Shown in pieces: positions 25,643 to 36,937 of a stretch of 64,000 nt of DNA. Location of the stretch: contig CM064872.1 of the NCBI GenBank assembly GCA_032719365.1, positions 74,278,752-74,342,751 of the forward strand, written 5' to 3'. This DNA is from Prinsepia uniflora (Eukaryota > Streptophyta > Magnoliopsida > Rosales > Rosaceae). The notes under the pieces were generated by a model. It worked only from the letters and a program-made list of their open reading frames with translations, was not told the origin of the DNA and did no database searches. A program made the position numbers and the translations under genes. Within the stretch, counting starts at the first letter, position 1; each line of letters starts with the position of its first letter.

Positions 25643-28254
25643 TGACATGACCCATCGCGATTATTCCTCGATAATCGTGAATGATCCTGCTCCCGTCTGA
25701 CTATGAATGTAAAATACCAAGAGTAGTCCAAATATATATAAGTACATAATATAACATAACCAACAACCCACATAGTCAGACCAGGGATAGGTATATCTTT
25801 AGGACCGTTGACTATCTCAGTCGTCAATCGGTTACAGAGCATAAGAAATATTTACAAACAAGGATTAAAGTCCTACGCGGTCAGAACTCGAGTATGCAGC
25901 GGTTTGCTTATTCTTCTGCCTCAGTACGAGCCTCGGTACCTGTGCACGGGCCTGGAGGGTACAAAAATAGTAAAGGTGTGAGTGGACAAAAATAAAGGTT
26001 TAGAAATACATTTATTAAAATTGTCTTACCCTCCAGTTTTCAAAAACATGCATGCATATCATATAAAACATAGGTTATATAAATCAAAGTAAAAGAAAAC
26101 AGTTAATATAATTCAAAATCAATCATGATACCATCATCCTCAATATCCAATCTCAATATCCAATAACCCGTCACGATATCAATGCAACGCGTGCAAACTC
26201 GGGTGTCTCAAGTCCGAGTACCTCCCCAGGATCAACGACGTCTGGGGTGATATCATCTCCAGGATCAACGACGTCTGGAGGATAGCAATATGAACTCACA
26301 CTCCTGAGATTGAGCCTCCCCTCGGAGCTACTCATCTCCAGGCAGTGGATCGTGACTACTCCAGGATCTACGACGTCTGGAGGAGACCATCAAATCACCG
26401 AGGATGATATCACAAATCAAGAATCTCATTTCAAAACTATTTAAATTTCAAAATCAAATCAATAGTTCAACAGGGTCTCTGCCCAAATTATAGCATTTCC
26501 ATAGCACAAGTAAATTCCATAATTTCATGTCGAACAGATCATTTATAATTCAATTTCGTCAATTAAATCATGTAATTTAGTTTTAAAGTCAAAATTCATC
26601 TCAAATCTCAGATCATCGCCCAAAATCACAATTTTATAATTTTTCTCGAAATTCATGCCCAAAAACAATATAATAATAATATAATATTCCCAAAATCCGG
26701 AAATTATCATACCACATCACTAATCATGGCAAATCAACTTAAATCATATCATAAGCATTTAAAAGCAGTTAAAACATATATGCATGCATTTAGGGTAGAA
26801 AACAAAAGCCCACTCACACACCGTCCAGATTGCTCGGATTCGAGCTGTTCGTTCTCGTCCGCTGTCCCGAGAATATTTTGGCCTGTCAAACATGCAATAC
26901 AGGGTTACTAAAATATCATATACTCTTAGGTACGAAGTTCCGAATCATCGGAATAAAATAATATTATTTAAACGTAACCTATACGCTTCGGATACGTAAA
27001 ACTATCCTCAATTTATCTCCGATTGACTCGAAACTAACGCCAATAGGTCCGTATCATCGAGAACATTAAAAAGTATGTTGGACCCTTCTTCAGATTCCCG
27101 GTCACGCGCCCTCACGCGCCGCCGCAAGCGGCTGCGCGTGACAGCCACGCGCCGTGAACAGTGGCTGCTACAGTTCTCTCACCCGTTTCTCTGGTAAACG
27201 GGTTGTAGACCCGCGATCAGACCCGACTCGTTTTCCCTTGATTCTAACTCAATTCATCTCGTTCTTTCACTCATTAATACATACTCAATCTAACTGATAG
27301 TTCTGTGCCTTCAATTGAACCAATTAAATCCTAAAACATCTCGACTCACGACGAACACTTATCGGGTTTTAATTCGGGTTTGACCTCAAATCGACTTGTT
27401 TTCTTCAATTATTCACACCAGAAGCATCATAGGACTATAAGGAACATGAAATCAAGATCAATTTCATGAAATTTTACCTCTAAGTAATTCGACTCAAGCT
27501 CGATTTTCCAAACAGTTTCAGCGTCTGATCGTCACGATTTCACCTCCAATTCTCATTCCAATCGATTGGGTTCGAGTCGTTGAGTTCCCAGGAAGCTAAA
27601 TCTCAACTGTCTCAAAAATTAAAATCGAAATCAAGGTTTTTGGATGGTTTTCGGGTATATGCAGCACAGGTTTCCTCTGTGTTTAGGTCAGTTTCTTCTC
27701 GGTTTTTCTCTCCAATTTGTCTCTAATTTCACAATCAATTTTACTTGATTCCACAGCAATCAATCAAGGTGAAGACGTTTTGATGTTTGAAGGTTTGGTC
27801 ATGTACGGTTTGTTGTTATCAGTTAACAATCTTTAATTAATCTTAATTAATCTAACTAATGCCACTAATTGATTTCTTAGCATGCCATGTGTCCATAAAG
27901 GAAATGAATCAGCTATTAATTAGATGAATCAGCAAGGCAATTGATGTTGTAATGATCCTTCCACCGTTCAAGTATACTCCACACTAAATTACCATTTTAC
28001 CCTTCTTAAGCATAATTACCAATTTACCCCTACACTTCACAACCCCGTAACTTCCTCATCCAAACTCCGTTTTCGACGTGCCACCTGTCTACGGATTCAG
28101 CGTTCCGAGACCTACACAATGGCACAAGCAAAATATACAAACAGTATACCAAACAAAAAGTCAACTTTTAGCCATATCCTTCTAGGGGTAAAAACGTCAT
28201 TTTTGCATTATTTTAATATTTTACAATTTTTTTTTGATTTTTCAGGGCGTTACA
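25643..28254 (-). repeat. Element F 5' LTR
   Basis: This right LTR starts TGACATGACCC and ends AGGGCGTTACA. It lacks about 16 bases present near 21052-21068 of the other copy, and differs from it at scattered sites. U5 stem arms (11 bp, perfect) are at 25695-25705 and 25771-25781. Confidence 0.95.
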
Positions 28255-28259
28255 ATAAA

Positions 28260-30713
28260 TTTTTCATCTACCCTTTTATATCTCAATAAAGAGAATGAGT
28301 GAGTTATTGAGAATTTCTTTAAACAATTAAAAATAACATTGTTTTTTTCCCTCTTTGGCCTCTTGGGCCCTTTATTATATTATGCATATAATCAATATTA
28401 TATATGTATGCTATATATATATATTGTATATAGTTACAATTGATTTTTTTCTATAAAATAAAAAATAAAGTTCGTATTGTCTGAGATTCAACTGTAGGAT
28501 ATAGAAACATTTTTTTTTGGGGGGGGGGCCTTGAGATGGTGGTGGAAATCGTACGATATGGGGTTTAATTCTTGAATTAAACCCTAAACTATACAAAATT
28601 AACCAAATTATTTAATATCTGAAGATAAAGAATTTTTTAAGAATTATTGTTTTAATTATTTTACTTTAAGTTAGATTAGATACTCATATTACTTTTAAAA
28701 TGAGCAAGTGAAAAAAATATATATAAATAGGAGTAACGTTTTCATAATCCTCAATATAATCTTATAATAAAAAATAATAAAAAGTAATGTTGAAATCATG
28801 ATATATTTTGGTAAGTATTTTTTAGATTGTTGTTGGACTAGTTTACAATTAGATGACATTAATTGTAATTTATATAAAAACTATGACCTATTTTAAATTG
28901 TATAGTTCTTTGACTAGTCAAAGGACCGGTGAGTTTAATTTTTCTATAAGCAAGTTTTTGAATAAACTTATATGTTAGTAAGGACCTATAAGTTAGTTGC
29001 CCTAATTTTTATTAGTCATATATAACCATTATTGGATACTTAAGTTTTTCCCAAAATTTCATTCCAATTTTTCAACTTTTAAACCGAATTTTCGTCTTTT
29101 TTATTGACCATAACGATATCGAAATGGATATTTGGGAAGAGATATCCGTAAATTTGACTAGCGATAAATCCGTCGATATCGATATTTCAATAATTGATTT
29201 ACTTAATTTTTAATCGGTTTTTTAGATTAAATGAAAATTTAATCAAATTGACCTTTAGATTATATATATAGATTATCTGATTATATAATAACAAATTTCA
29301 AAAAAAAAATCAACAGTAAAAAATATGTAATGCCGAGTGAAATTATTTTGATCATCAAGATGAGTACACAAAGGTGATTTGGGTGTTTGATACAATGATC
29401 GATTCATCATGTAAACTGAATTTGATTCTAATTGAGTTACACGTTGCAACATTAAGCTAATTTGGGATTTTTTTTTTCTATAATTAAATCAAATCAAATC
29501 ACATTATCACATTTTCTCAACTTGGGATTGCATTGGCAGCTTGGATTTTTAAGAGTGACAGCTGGCATGCGAGAGATAGGAATTGCTGCTTGCTGACTCC
29601 TTTATTTATGTGGACCAGTCAATATTTTCAATTTTTTTTTCTTCCATTTTTTAAATTTATTTTTTTAGGTTTGGGCATTTGAAAATGGTTGGTGCTCAGA
29701 TTCCAGTCATGGGTCACTCTTGAAAGTGAATTATGATGTGGTGGCCTCTCTCTCTGGCACGTAAACAAATTCCATTTTTATAAAGTAATTTTTTATGTTT
29801 AATTAATATAAATAGCATTATTTATTACTATTATTTAGTCATATTATTCTTCCTAATTTATAGGATAGAAGAGTTATTATACATGATTCTTATAAAGAAC
29901 GAGATTGATATTTAATATATATTTTTACATCATAACGCCGATAAAATTAATAGCATATTATGTACTTATCAACTAGGTATAAAAAAATTATATCATTTAC
30001 TCTATTTATTTAAAAAAATAATAATTTTACATTCTACTTTTGTCATTTTGCACTCTTCCATTTGTTTCTACTATTTAATTTAGGTTTGATTAGTAATTAT
30101 AACAAATAGAGAAGTGCATGGGGTACAAGGGGAATGCAGCTCCATTTAAAAAAAATCAATTAAAAAAATATATCTATTAATACACAAAATAATCAGTGAA
30201 AGTAATACAAATAGTATTATCCTTTATGAGAAAACATTGGGTTCCTTCTTTCTTTATTCAGATTCCTAATTTTCTAGAAATGGATTTTTTTTTTCTTAAT
30301 ATAAAACAAGTTAGAGGTCCGTTTTGGCCAAAGGCCAGTAGCAATCACTGGATTTTTAGAATCAATCCCAACTGTTATTCCACACCAATTCTAAGAGAAT
30401 TCTAGTGGTCCCATTTAAACCAATTATTTTCTTCATATCCTTAATGATCATATTTACTATAAAAGAAATATCATAATTTATAATTATCAAAAAGTTATAT
30501 ACTATATATGTTTACACGCTCCGATCATATCTTTTTCATTAATCACTTGCACGTATAAGCATAACAAGTACTTCATAACATATAAGCATCCCAGAAAGGC
30601 AAAAAAAAAAAACCCATAATTATGCATTTATGCCTAATTCCAATCATCATCGCAGAGGTCCAACTGAGTATCTGATGTCAATCATCATCATCTAAATTTG
30701 ATCGAGGTAAAAA

Positions 30714-30781
<68 letters not shown>

Positions 30782-32995
30782 TCAATCTGCAGCATCTATA
30801 TGTATATATATATTAACGCTAATCTGTGTCCAAATGGAAGAACAAGATTGAGACAAAGGTCCCATTAGGGTGAAACCGGTGCACATGGTCATGTGGATGT
30901 GGTCCGGTTTTTGTACGGTACTATAGAGCCTGTGACTGACATGAAGCTAGGTCCCTTGATCTGCAAAACTTGACCAACCAATTACGTGCATCACAGTATC
31001 AGCAATCAACGGTGATCTGCCACTCAATCATCAATGTCTACATTGGCTCCTCATCTTCGAAGAAATTAAAATGAAACGAAGAAATCAGAAATGTTGTTAG
31101 TTGTTACTTGTTTACATTGGTTTGGTACAAATGCGAAGTAATCATTCTTTGACTCCTCGTGGTGACTGGTAGCCACGTACGGCTTGGTTTGGCTTGTGTA
31201 TTACTCGATTAGTTAAACGATAATCGAATTAATGGGTTGTGTTGTGTTGTGGTGTGTTATTATAAACCCGTATTTAGGTAGAAAAGATAAACTTTACGGA
31301 TATATTTATAACCAAATTTACATAAAATGATGCTTAATCCTCTAAGCATTGATGTTGTACCGATCGAATAGACACCGCCATCTCCACCATGAAAAGTGAC
31401 TCTTCGGCCTTCTTAGCCCACTAGCATTTTCTTTCCTCACACGTATACAATGATGTTGTAAGCTTGATATTTGATGCAACGTCGGTAAGAACTTTGATTA
31501 ATCCTCCAGGACCATTCTGATATATATCATACACTAATCACATTTGTCCAAAGGTCACCTCAAATTGTCAACAATCATATATTGCATAAGTTTATAATGC
31601 TTTGTAAATAAGATTACTCTTTAATAAATATCCAGAAATAAACGAGACTGATGAGTTTTTGTACTCATTCTTCCCTTTGCATTGAGTTTACAAAGTTGAT
31701 CCAAATTTACGTTTTGCCCAATTTGATAACGCAAGCTGATAATTAAATAGGATATTAAGGTGATTGATGGTATAAAGGAGATTATGCCAAATAAGAATGA
31801 TGTCTTGATCTATCAAATTAACTTGCAAATGATTTTTGTTGTGATATAGTTTCATTTAAAAGCATAATTATAGTCTAATTTATATATAAGGATTGTTCAT
31901 TGTTTTTTCTAATAAGTAAAGATAAATTTTAATTTTAGCATTATTATGATTTTAACTATTTGCCTTTGTGATTTAGATGTGTTATTAGAATTTCAAACTT
32001 GGTGAATGTGACCTTTAGTATTATTAATTTAGCAGTATTTCAACCACTTTTATGTATATCATTGTAACGGGAGATCTCGTATTCAATTTTCAAAGCAAGA
32101 GGTTGATATATATATATATATATATGATATTCTCAATAATTTATCGGAGTTGTTGACATGCATACTTACCAGTAATTATAATGAAATCAAATATAATGAT
32201 TCCCATCAGTCTATTACTTACTTCTCTTAAGTTTACATGAAATTAGGTAATTATTACTATTCAAAATGGATCATCTCACTACCCATTTTGGAATAATTAG
32301 TTAACTATGGGAGGAGTGTTCATGATATTACTAATTTTAATTATTGTTGTACTAAAATTGTCCTACAAGCTTTACGGTAATTATAGCATTTAGCCACAAT
32401 AAATTTATATGTACCATAATTTTCTTTTGAATACTTCAATATTCCAACGACATAATCTTTCATTTTTCCATATTCTTGCTCTGGACACTTTTTTTATTTA
32501 TTACAAAGAACGGGACCAACTCAGTCGATCCTTAACTGGTCCCTCATCTCACCTTACCTCACATCAAATATATCTCTGCGCATGTAAAAAGAAAGAAGAA
32601 TACTTTTTGGGTTTTGAGAGAGTGATCTAAGAAAAACGGGATGTTGAAAAAGTTGGGAATTAAAAATGAGATAGTAATCAATTAATTTTTAAGATGATTA
32701 CTACGTAAACAATAACAATGACAATTAATCTCATTATTTTTCTAATTAAACATAATCAGTAAATAATTTATTGGGAGTGACTATGCACTTTTTTTATTAT
32801 TTATTTTTTTCATTACTTATTATTCTCATTCCTAATAATAAAGAGTTATATCTCAGTATTTTTTTTAAAAAAAAAAAAAATTGTCAAACATCTCTATATC
32901 TCCACTTTTCATTTTCCCACCTCTCTTGCCCCAAAATAGCTAACCAACCTAACATCCGAGCTATACTACTGAAGTGTCTACATCCCTACCTAAGC
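28260..32995. other. AT-rich intergenic spacer, no gene seen
   Basis: No frame here shows a recognisable protein, and no tRNA or rRNA is apparent. The stretch is AT-rich with short TA runs (near 28413-28428 and 32107-32126) and the GA microsatellite listed separately. Confidence 0.6.
30717..30779. repeat. (GA)n microsatellite
   Basis: About 30 uninterrupted AG dinucleotides. Perfect tracts of this length are usually polymorphic and bind GAGA-type factors in plants. No gene start is nearby to give this one a role. Confidence 0.97.
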
Positions 32996-33246
32996 CTCAT
33001 CATTGGGCCGGGTCGGGCAAGCCCGTCCCAAAAATTTTGGGCTTGGGCTGGGCCGGGTCGGATCTATTTTATAATTTAAAAAATATCGGATCGGGTAGAG
33101 TGGGCTTGATCATAAATATGAAAACACATGCCCTTTGTCGGGTCGGATTTGGGCCGGGCTTTTATCGAGCTTTATGGGTCGGGCCTACTAAGCCCACTTG
33201 AGCCGGGCCTACTAAGCCCACTTGGGCCTAGCCTACTAAGTCCACT
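32996..33246. repeat. GGGCC-rich degenerate repeat
   Basis: Repeated GGGCCGGGTCGGGC and three copies of a unit of about 25 bp with core GCCTACTAAGCCCACTTG (about 33180-33246) lie in otherwise AT-rich DNA. The pattern is typical of internal repeats in plant hAT-type non-autonomous elements, but I found no terminal inverted repeats or duplication. Confidence 0.5.
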
Positions 33247-35462
33247 TCTACCTACCTAATTATAAAAATGCGAGTTGAGTTTAAATATCATTATTGAATA
33301 TTGAGACAAGGTAAGGAGGGGACCTATTGGGTTTGGATAATTGACTTAACCTTTCGACTACAAAGTCGAGACATGGGAAGGTGGTCACTAATCACAAATC
33401 TACTTGAATTGTAATAAGTTCTATGAATAGTTACCCGATGACAGGGACCCGCCTCGATCCCCCGTGGACCGCAAGGGGACGTGCCCTGCTCCCGTCTGAC
33501 ACCCGGACCGAAAATTCTAATTCTAGCCTTAAAAACTTAAATGCGTAAATGTCCGAAAAATAAAGTCATACATAGTCCAAATTTAACAGATGTCAGACAA
33601 GGGATACAATTTAAAATACAAAATCCGAGCACGACACTAGAAAGGAAAATCCTGCGGGTGATCCGACCCGACAGGGGTTCAGGTGCGCAGTGCAAAATCT
33701 ATGCCTCATCCTCGGGGTCCTCACCAACCTCAGCAGCACGACCTGGAGGGGTTACCAAAACATGAAAGGTGAGTGGGCCGAAACTCAGGTTTGTAAAAAC
33801 AGTATAATAAGTAAAATATATACTTTACCCCTCCGTTTTCCAAACATGCATGCATCAGTATTTAAAAACCATAAATACATGTAATATATCACAAGCATCA
33901 TATTAAGCCAGAAATGTAATATAAACCCAGCTACTGCACCATACACATCCGATATAGACATCCCAGATGTCCGACGTCCCTGACGTCCAATAATGGTCAC
34001 AGTCCCAAGGCTACGCGTGCCACCCGGGGTCTCAAATCCCGAGTCCAATCTCTGAACCCAGTTCGGTTATGGCATCCCAGATGCTTAGCGTCTCAGACGC
34101 TCGACGTCCCAGACGTCCAATAATACCAATTGTAACGACCCGAACTTTCGTAATTATTATTTTATTGTAAATTGACCGTTTTGCCCCTGAGGGGGGAAAA
34201 GTTGACTTTTACCTCGGGAAGTATTTAGGACTTTGACACGTGACCGTGACGTAGTTTAGGACGTCACGAGTTCATAGGCAGGTGGCACGTTCGATTCCGA
34301 CGTTCGAGGAAGAAGTTGTGACGTTCGGAAGTCGAGGGGCATTTTGGTAATTTGGCCATTTGGGGGCCAAATGTTGACTTTTGACCCGGGAAGTCCAACG
34401 GACGAGGGCCAATGACCGTTACGTAGGTCTCGTCGATACGAATCCGTAGACAGGCGGCACGCTGAAATCGGACTTACGACGAAAAAGTTATGGTCAAGAA
34501 CGTAACCGAACTAACCGAGACTCGGAACTTAATTTATTAATAAAATATTATAATCTGTTTTACTTTAACCCACTCAATCTGGACCCTTGATGAGTGACAC
34601 ATGTCACTCATCTACCCCATCCACATCATCCCCAACATTCTGGATCTTGGTCTGCCATAGGATTAATTAATTAATTTCTTTTCCTTAAATCCTCACCCTT
34701 CACTCTTCACTCAGGATGAATCACAGCCATCCATTCTATTTCTCCTTCTGTTCTTAAGCCATCAGAGACTCATTTCCTCATTTTCATTCCTTCCTTCAAA
34801 CCGTGCAACCTCCCACCCTTCAAACAATCACACCAGCAGCTAACCACCCAACCTTCTTCATCAGGCAGCACCAGACCGTGCACCACCACCACCAGACACC
34901 GGCCAACGCCACCACGGCCACCCTGCACGGCCGGAAAACCCACAAACCCGTGAGGACCCGTGCAGCCCAAAATCATCAGACCATCCAAACCACGACGTCT
35001 GGGCTCGAACCAACCTAGGGCTAGGACCATTGTGACCTCTGGACGGCGTAGGACTGGACTGGGCAGCCCACGGCGGCGACACGGCGGCGGTAAACCTGCA
35101 AACCCGTAATGGCCGATTTTCCTTCCCTGCCTCAAACCGTCCGTTTTTAACGTTGCATTTGCTTGGTTGTTTTTGAGACTTAAACTAGGGGACTAGACGA
35201 ACGTTTTGGACCTGAGTTGGTGGCTGGAAACGTGACGGCTCGCCGGAGAAGACGGACCAAAACCGGCAGCCATTTCCCCGTCGTTTTTCAGGTGATTCCT
35301 TGATCTTAAAATCCAGTTTTGATCACACAGAGCCATAGAACATGTTCAGACGAGTCCATAGGAACAAACCCCATCGATTTTGGTGGTCGGAATCACGATC
35401 TGTGATCGGGTCGAACCGTGGGTCTGCGGTGACCCGATTCGCAGACCCGACACTGTAGCTGA

Positions 35463-35618
35463 TGACGTCATCATGCTGACGTCAGCAGTGACGTCATGAT
35501 GACGTCATCATGTCAGAATATTGTCAGACCAGGGACCAATGGACTGTTGACACGTGTCCTCTGACACTGTCAGTGATGACGTCATGCTGACGTCAGCAGT
35601 GACGTCATGCTGACGTCA
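35463..35618 (+). promoter_or_regulatory. Array of eight TGACGTCA palindromes around a G-box in P LTR
   Basis: Perfect TGACGTCA octamers start at 35463, 35477, 35489, 35500, 35577, 35588, 35600 and 35611. They form two groups of four with centre spacings of mostly 11-12 bp, about one helical turn. Between the groups a GACACGTGTC palindrome (G-box core CACGTG at 35551-35556) sits at 35549-35558. TGACGTCA and CACGTG are established plant bZIP sites (C-box and G-box; TGACG is the TGA-factor core). An identical array lies in the 3' LTR at 42895-43050. That it is the element's enhancer is inference. Confidence 0.75.
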
Positions 35619-35956
35619 GCATCACTGTAGCACTGTTGACCAGAGGGTTGACCGGTGCGTGGGGGGCGCGTGTGAACAGTGTTTTGTGTGGGACCAGTGC
35701 CATTTTCAAGGTTTCGACGATACGGATCCAATGGCGGTGGTTTCGTGTCGATCGGAGATCGTTAAGTTGGTCAAATTAGGGTTTGATGCCTTGGGAAGCG
35801 TGTTCGGACGGCTTTCCCGGGCCGGTTTCAGTCTAGGGTTTCGTAGTTGTTTAGTAGGGACTTAAAGTGACCTTTACGTATGTTTTGGGCGTGACAGGAA
35901 TTGTACTTTAAACCTTGGACGGGGCTTTACGCTCGGGAGTGCAGCGGGATTGTACT

Positions 35957-36654
35957 GTGAGTGGGCCTTTGATTTCACTAAACTTCGGCATGCATAACTG
36001 TTTTACTTTCTCCTATATCTATATGTGATTTGAGTAAAAGTATCTGTTCGGCTTGTGTATGATTTATGGCACGTATTACGATGTTTGGGCATGAGACCCG
36101 TCTGGTTGTTTATAAATGGTTTGGAGTCATATATATGTATAATGGAACTCGATATCATCTGTGGTACTGCACTGTATAGATCTACCCTAGGATTCTATCT
36201 CCTCCGGATGTAGGTACACCGGAGCGGTCACGGCGCATTGCCTGTGAGGAGTCATTCTACGGAGGGACCGGACCGTAGAGTGACTCAGGAGCAGGATTGC
36301 TACTATTGGACGTCTGGGACGTCAGGCATCTAGAATGCCATGCTCGGACTAGGTTCGGGATTTGGACTCGGGATTGAGACCCCGGGTGGCACGCGTAGCC
36401 TTGAGACTGTGACCTTATTGGGCGTCTGGGACGTCAGGCATCTGGGATGTCAGGGTTGGGATGTATAGTGCAGTGACTAAGATTATATTATGTTGCTATT
36501 ATTCTGCTTATGACTATATGGTTTTGTGGTTTTGATACTATGCATGTCTTTTCGGAAAACGGAGGGGAAAAGCTATATGTTTTCGAAATGGTAAACTACT
36601 TTGTAAACCTTGAGTTTCGGCCCACTCACCTTTGTTGTTTTACTACCCCTCCAG
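35957..36654 (+). other. Intron-like segment in P LTR
   Basis: The segment opens with a strong donor (ACT|GTGAGT at 35957) and closes with a pyrimidine tract and CCCCTCCAG at 36654. Arms GTGAGTGGGC (35957-35966) and GCCCACTCAC (36620-36629) are exact reverse complements. Inner TGCAT-type motifs (GGCATGCAT near 35987, TATGCATG near 36540) and small hairpins (36309-36323, 36325-36339) lie between. The same layout recurs in the other LTR families here. Splicing has not been shown. Confidence 0.5.
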
Positions 36655-36786
36655 GTAGTGCTATCGAGGAGGAGGATCCCGAGGAGGAGGAGGAGGATCC
36701 CGAGGAGGAAGAGGCATAGGTTTACGTTGCGTACCTGAACCCTACTGCTGGGTAGGTTGGCACGTAGTGTGTCTAGAGTCGTGCTC

Positions 36787-36792
36787 AATAAA
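36787..36792 (+). terminator. Candidate poly(A) signal AATAAA in P LTR
   Basis: A canonical AATAAA lies 28 bases before the U5 stem and about 200 bases before the LTR end, a reasonable place for the R/U5 boundary. The 3' LTR copy at 44219-44224 would be the one used. Confidence 0.5.
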
Positions 36793-36814
36793 CTGTATTC
36801 GGGAACCATCCCTT

Positions 36815-36937
36815 GTCTGACACTATTTGTATTTGAGTATTTGTGTGGTGTGCTATGTATGACTTAACTATGGATTTTCTTTATGCATTTTATATTCAAT
36901 AAGGGTATTTTTGGTATTTTAACGTTGGGTGTCAGAC
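36815..36937 (+). other. U5 long-range stem in P LTR
   Basis: GTCTGACAC (36815-36823) and GTGTCAGAC (36929-36937) are perfect reverse complements about 105 nt apart. The right arm is followed by GGGAGCAGGGC, a block shared by nearly all LTRs in the window. Other families keep the pairing with different inner bases (see findings). Confidence 0.6.

Larger units (their letters stand above)
19091..28254 (-). mobile_element. Ty3/gypsy (Tekay-like chromovirus) element 'F', complete but defective
   Basis: Two LTRs (2629 and 2612 bp) flank a 3.9-kb interior with primer site, one Gag-Pol reading region and polypurine tract. A perfect duplication ATAAA sits at 19086-19090 and 28255-28259. Domain order (Gag, zinc knuckle, protease, RT, RNase H, integrase remnant, chromodomain-like tail) is that of a chromovirus, and the tail resembles the Tekay/Del clade. 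The LTRs differ by a couple of indels (including one near 21050 absent from the right copy) and scattered substitutions, so F is clearly older than P. Confidence 0.95.

Noticed and set aside
34770..35135. 121-codon minus-strand frame in both P LTRs (repeated at 42202-42567)
   Set aside because: It is identical in both LTRs because the LTRs are identical. It is low-complexity, R/G/V-rich, with no known domain, and arises from the C/A-rich plus-strand tract.
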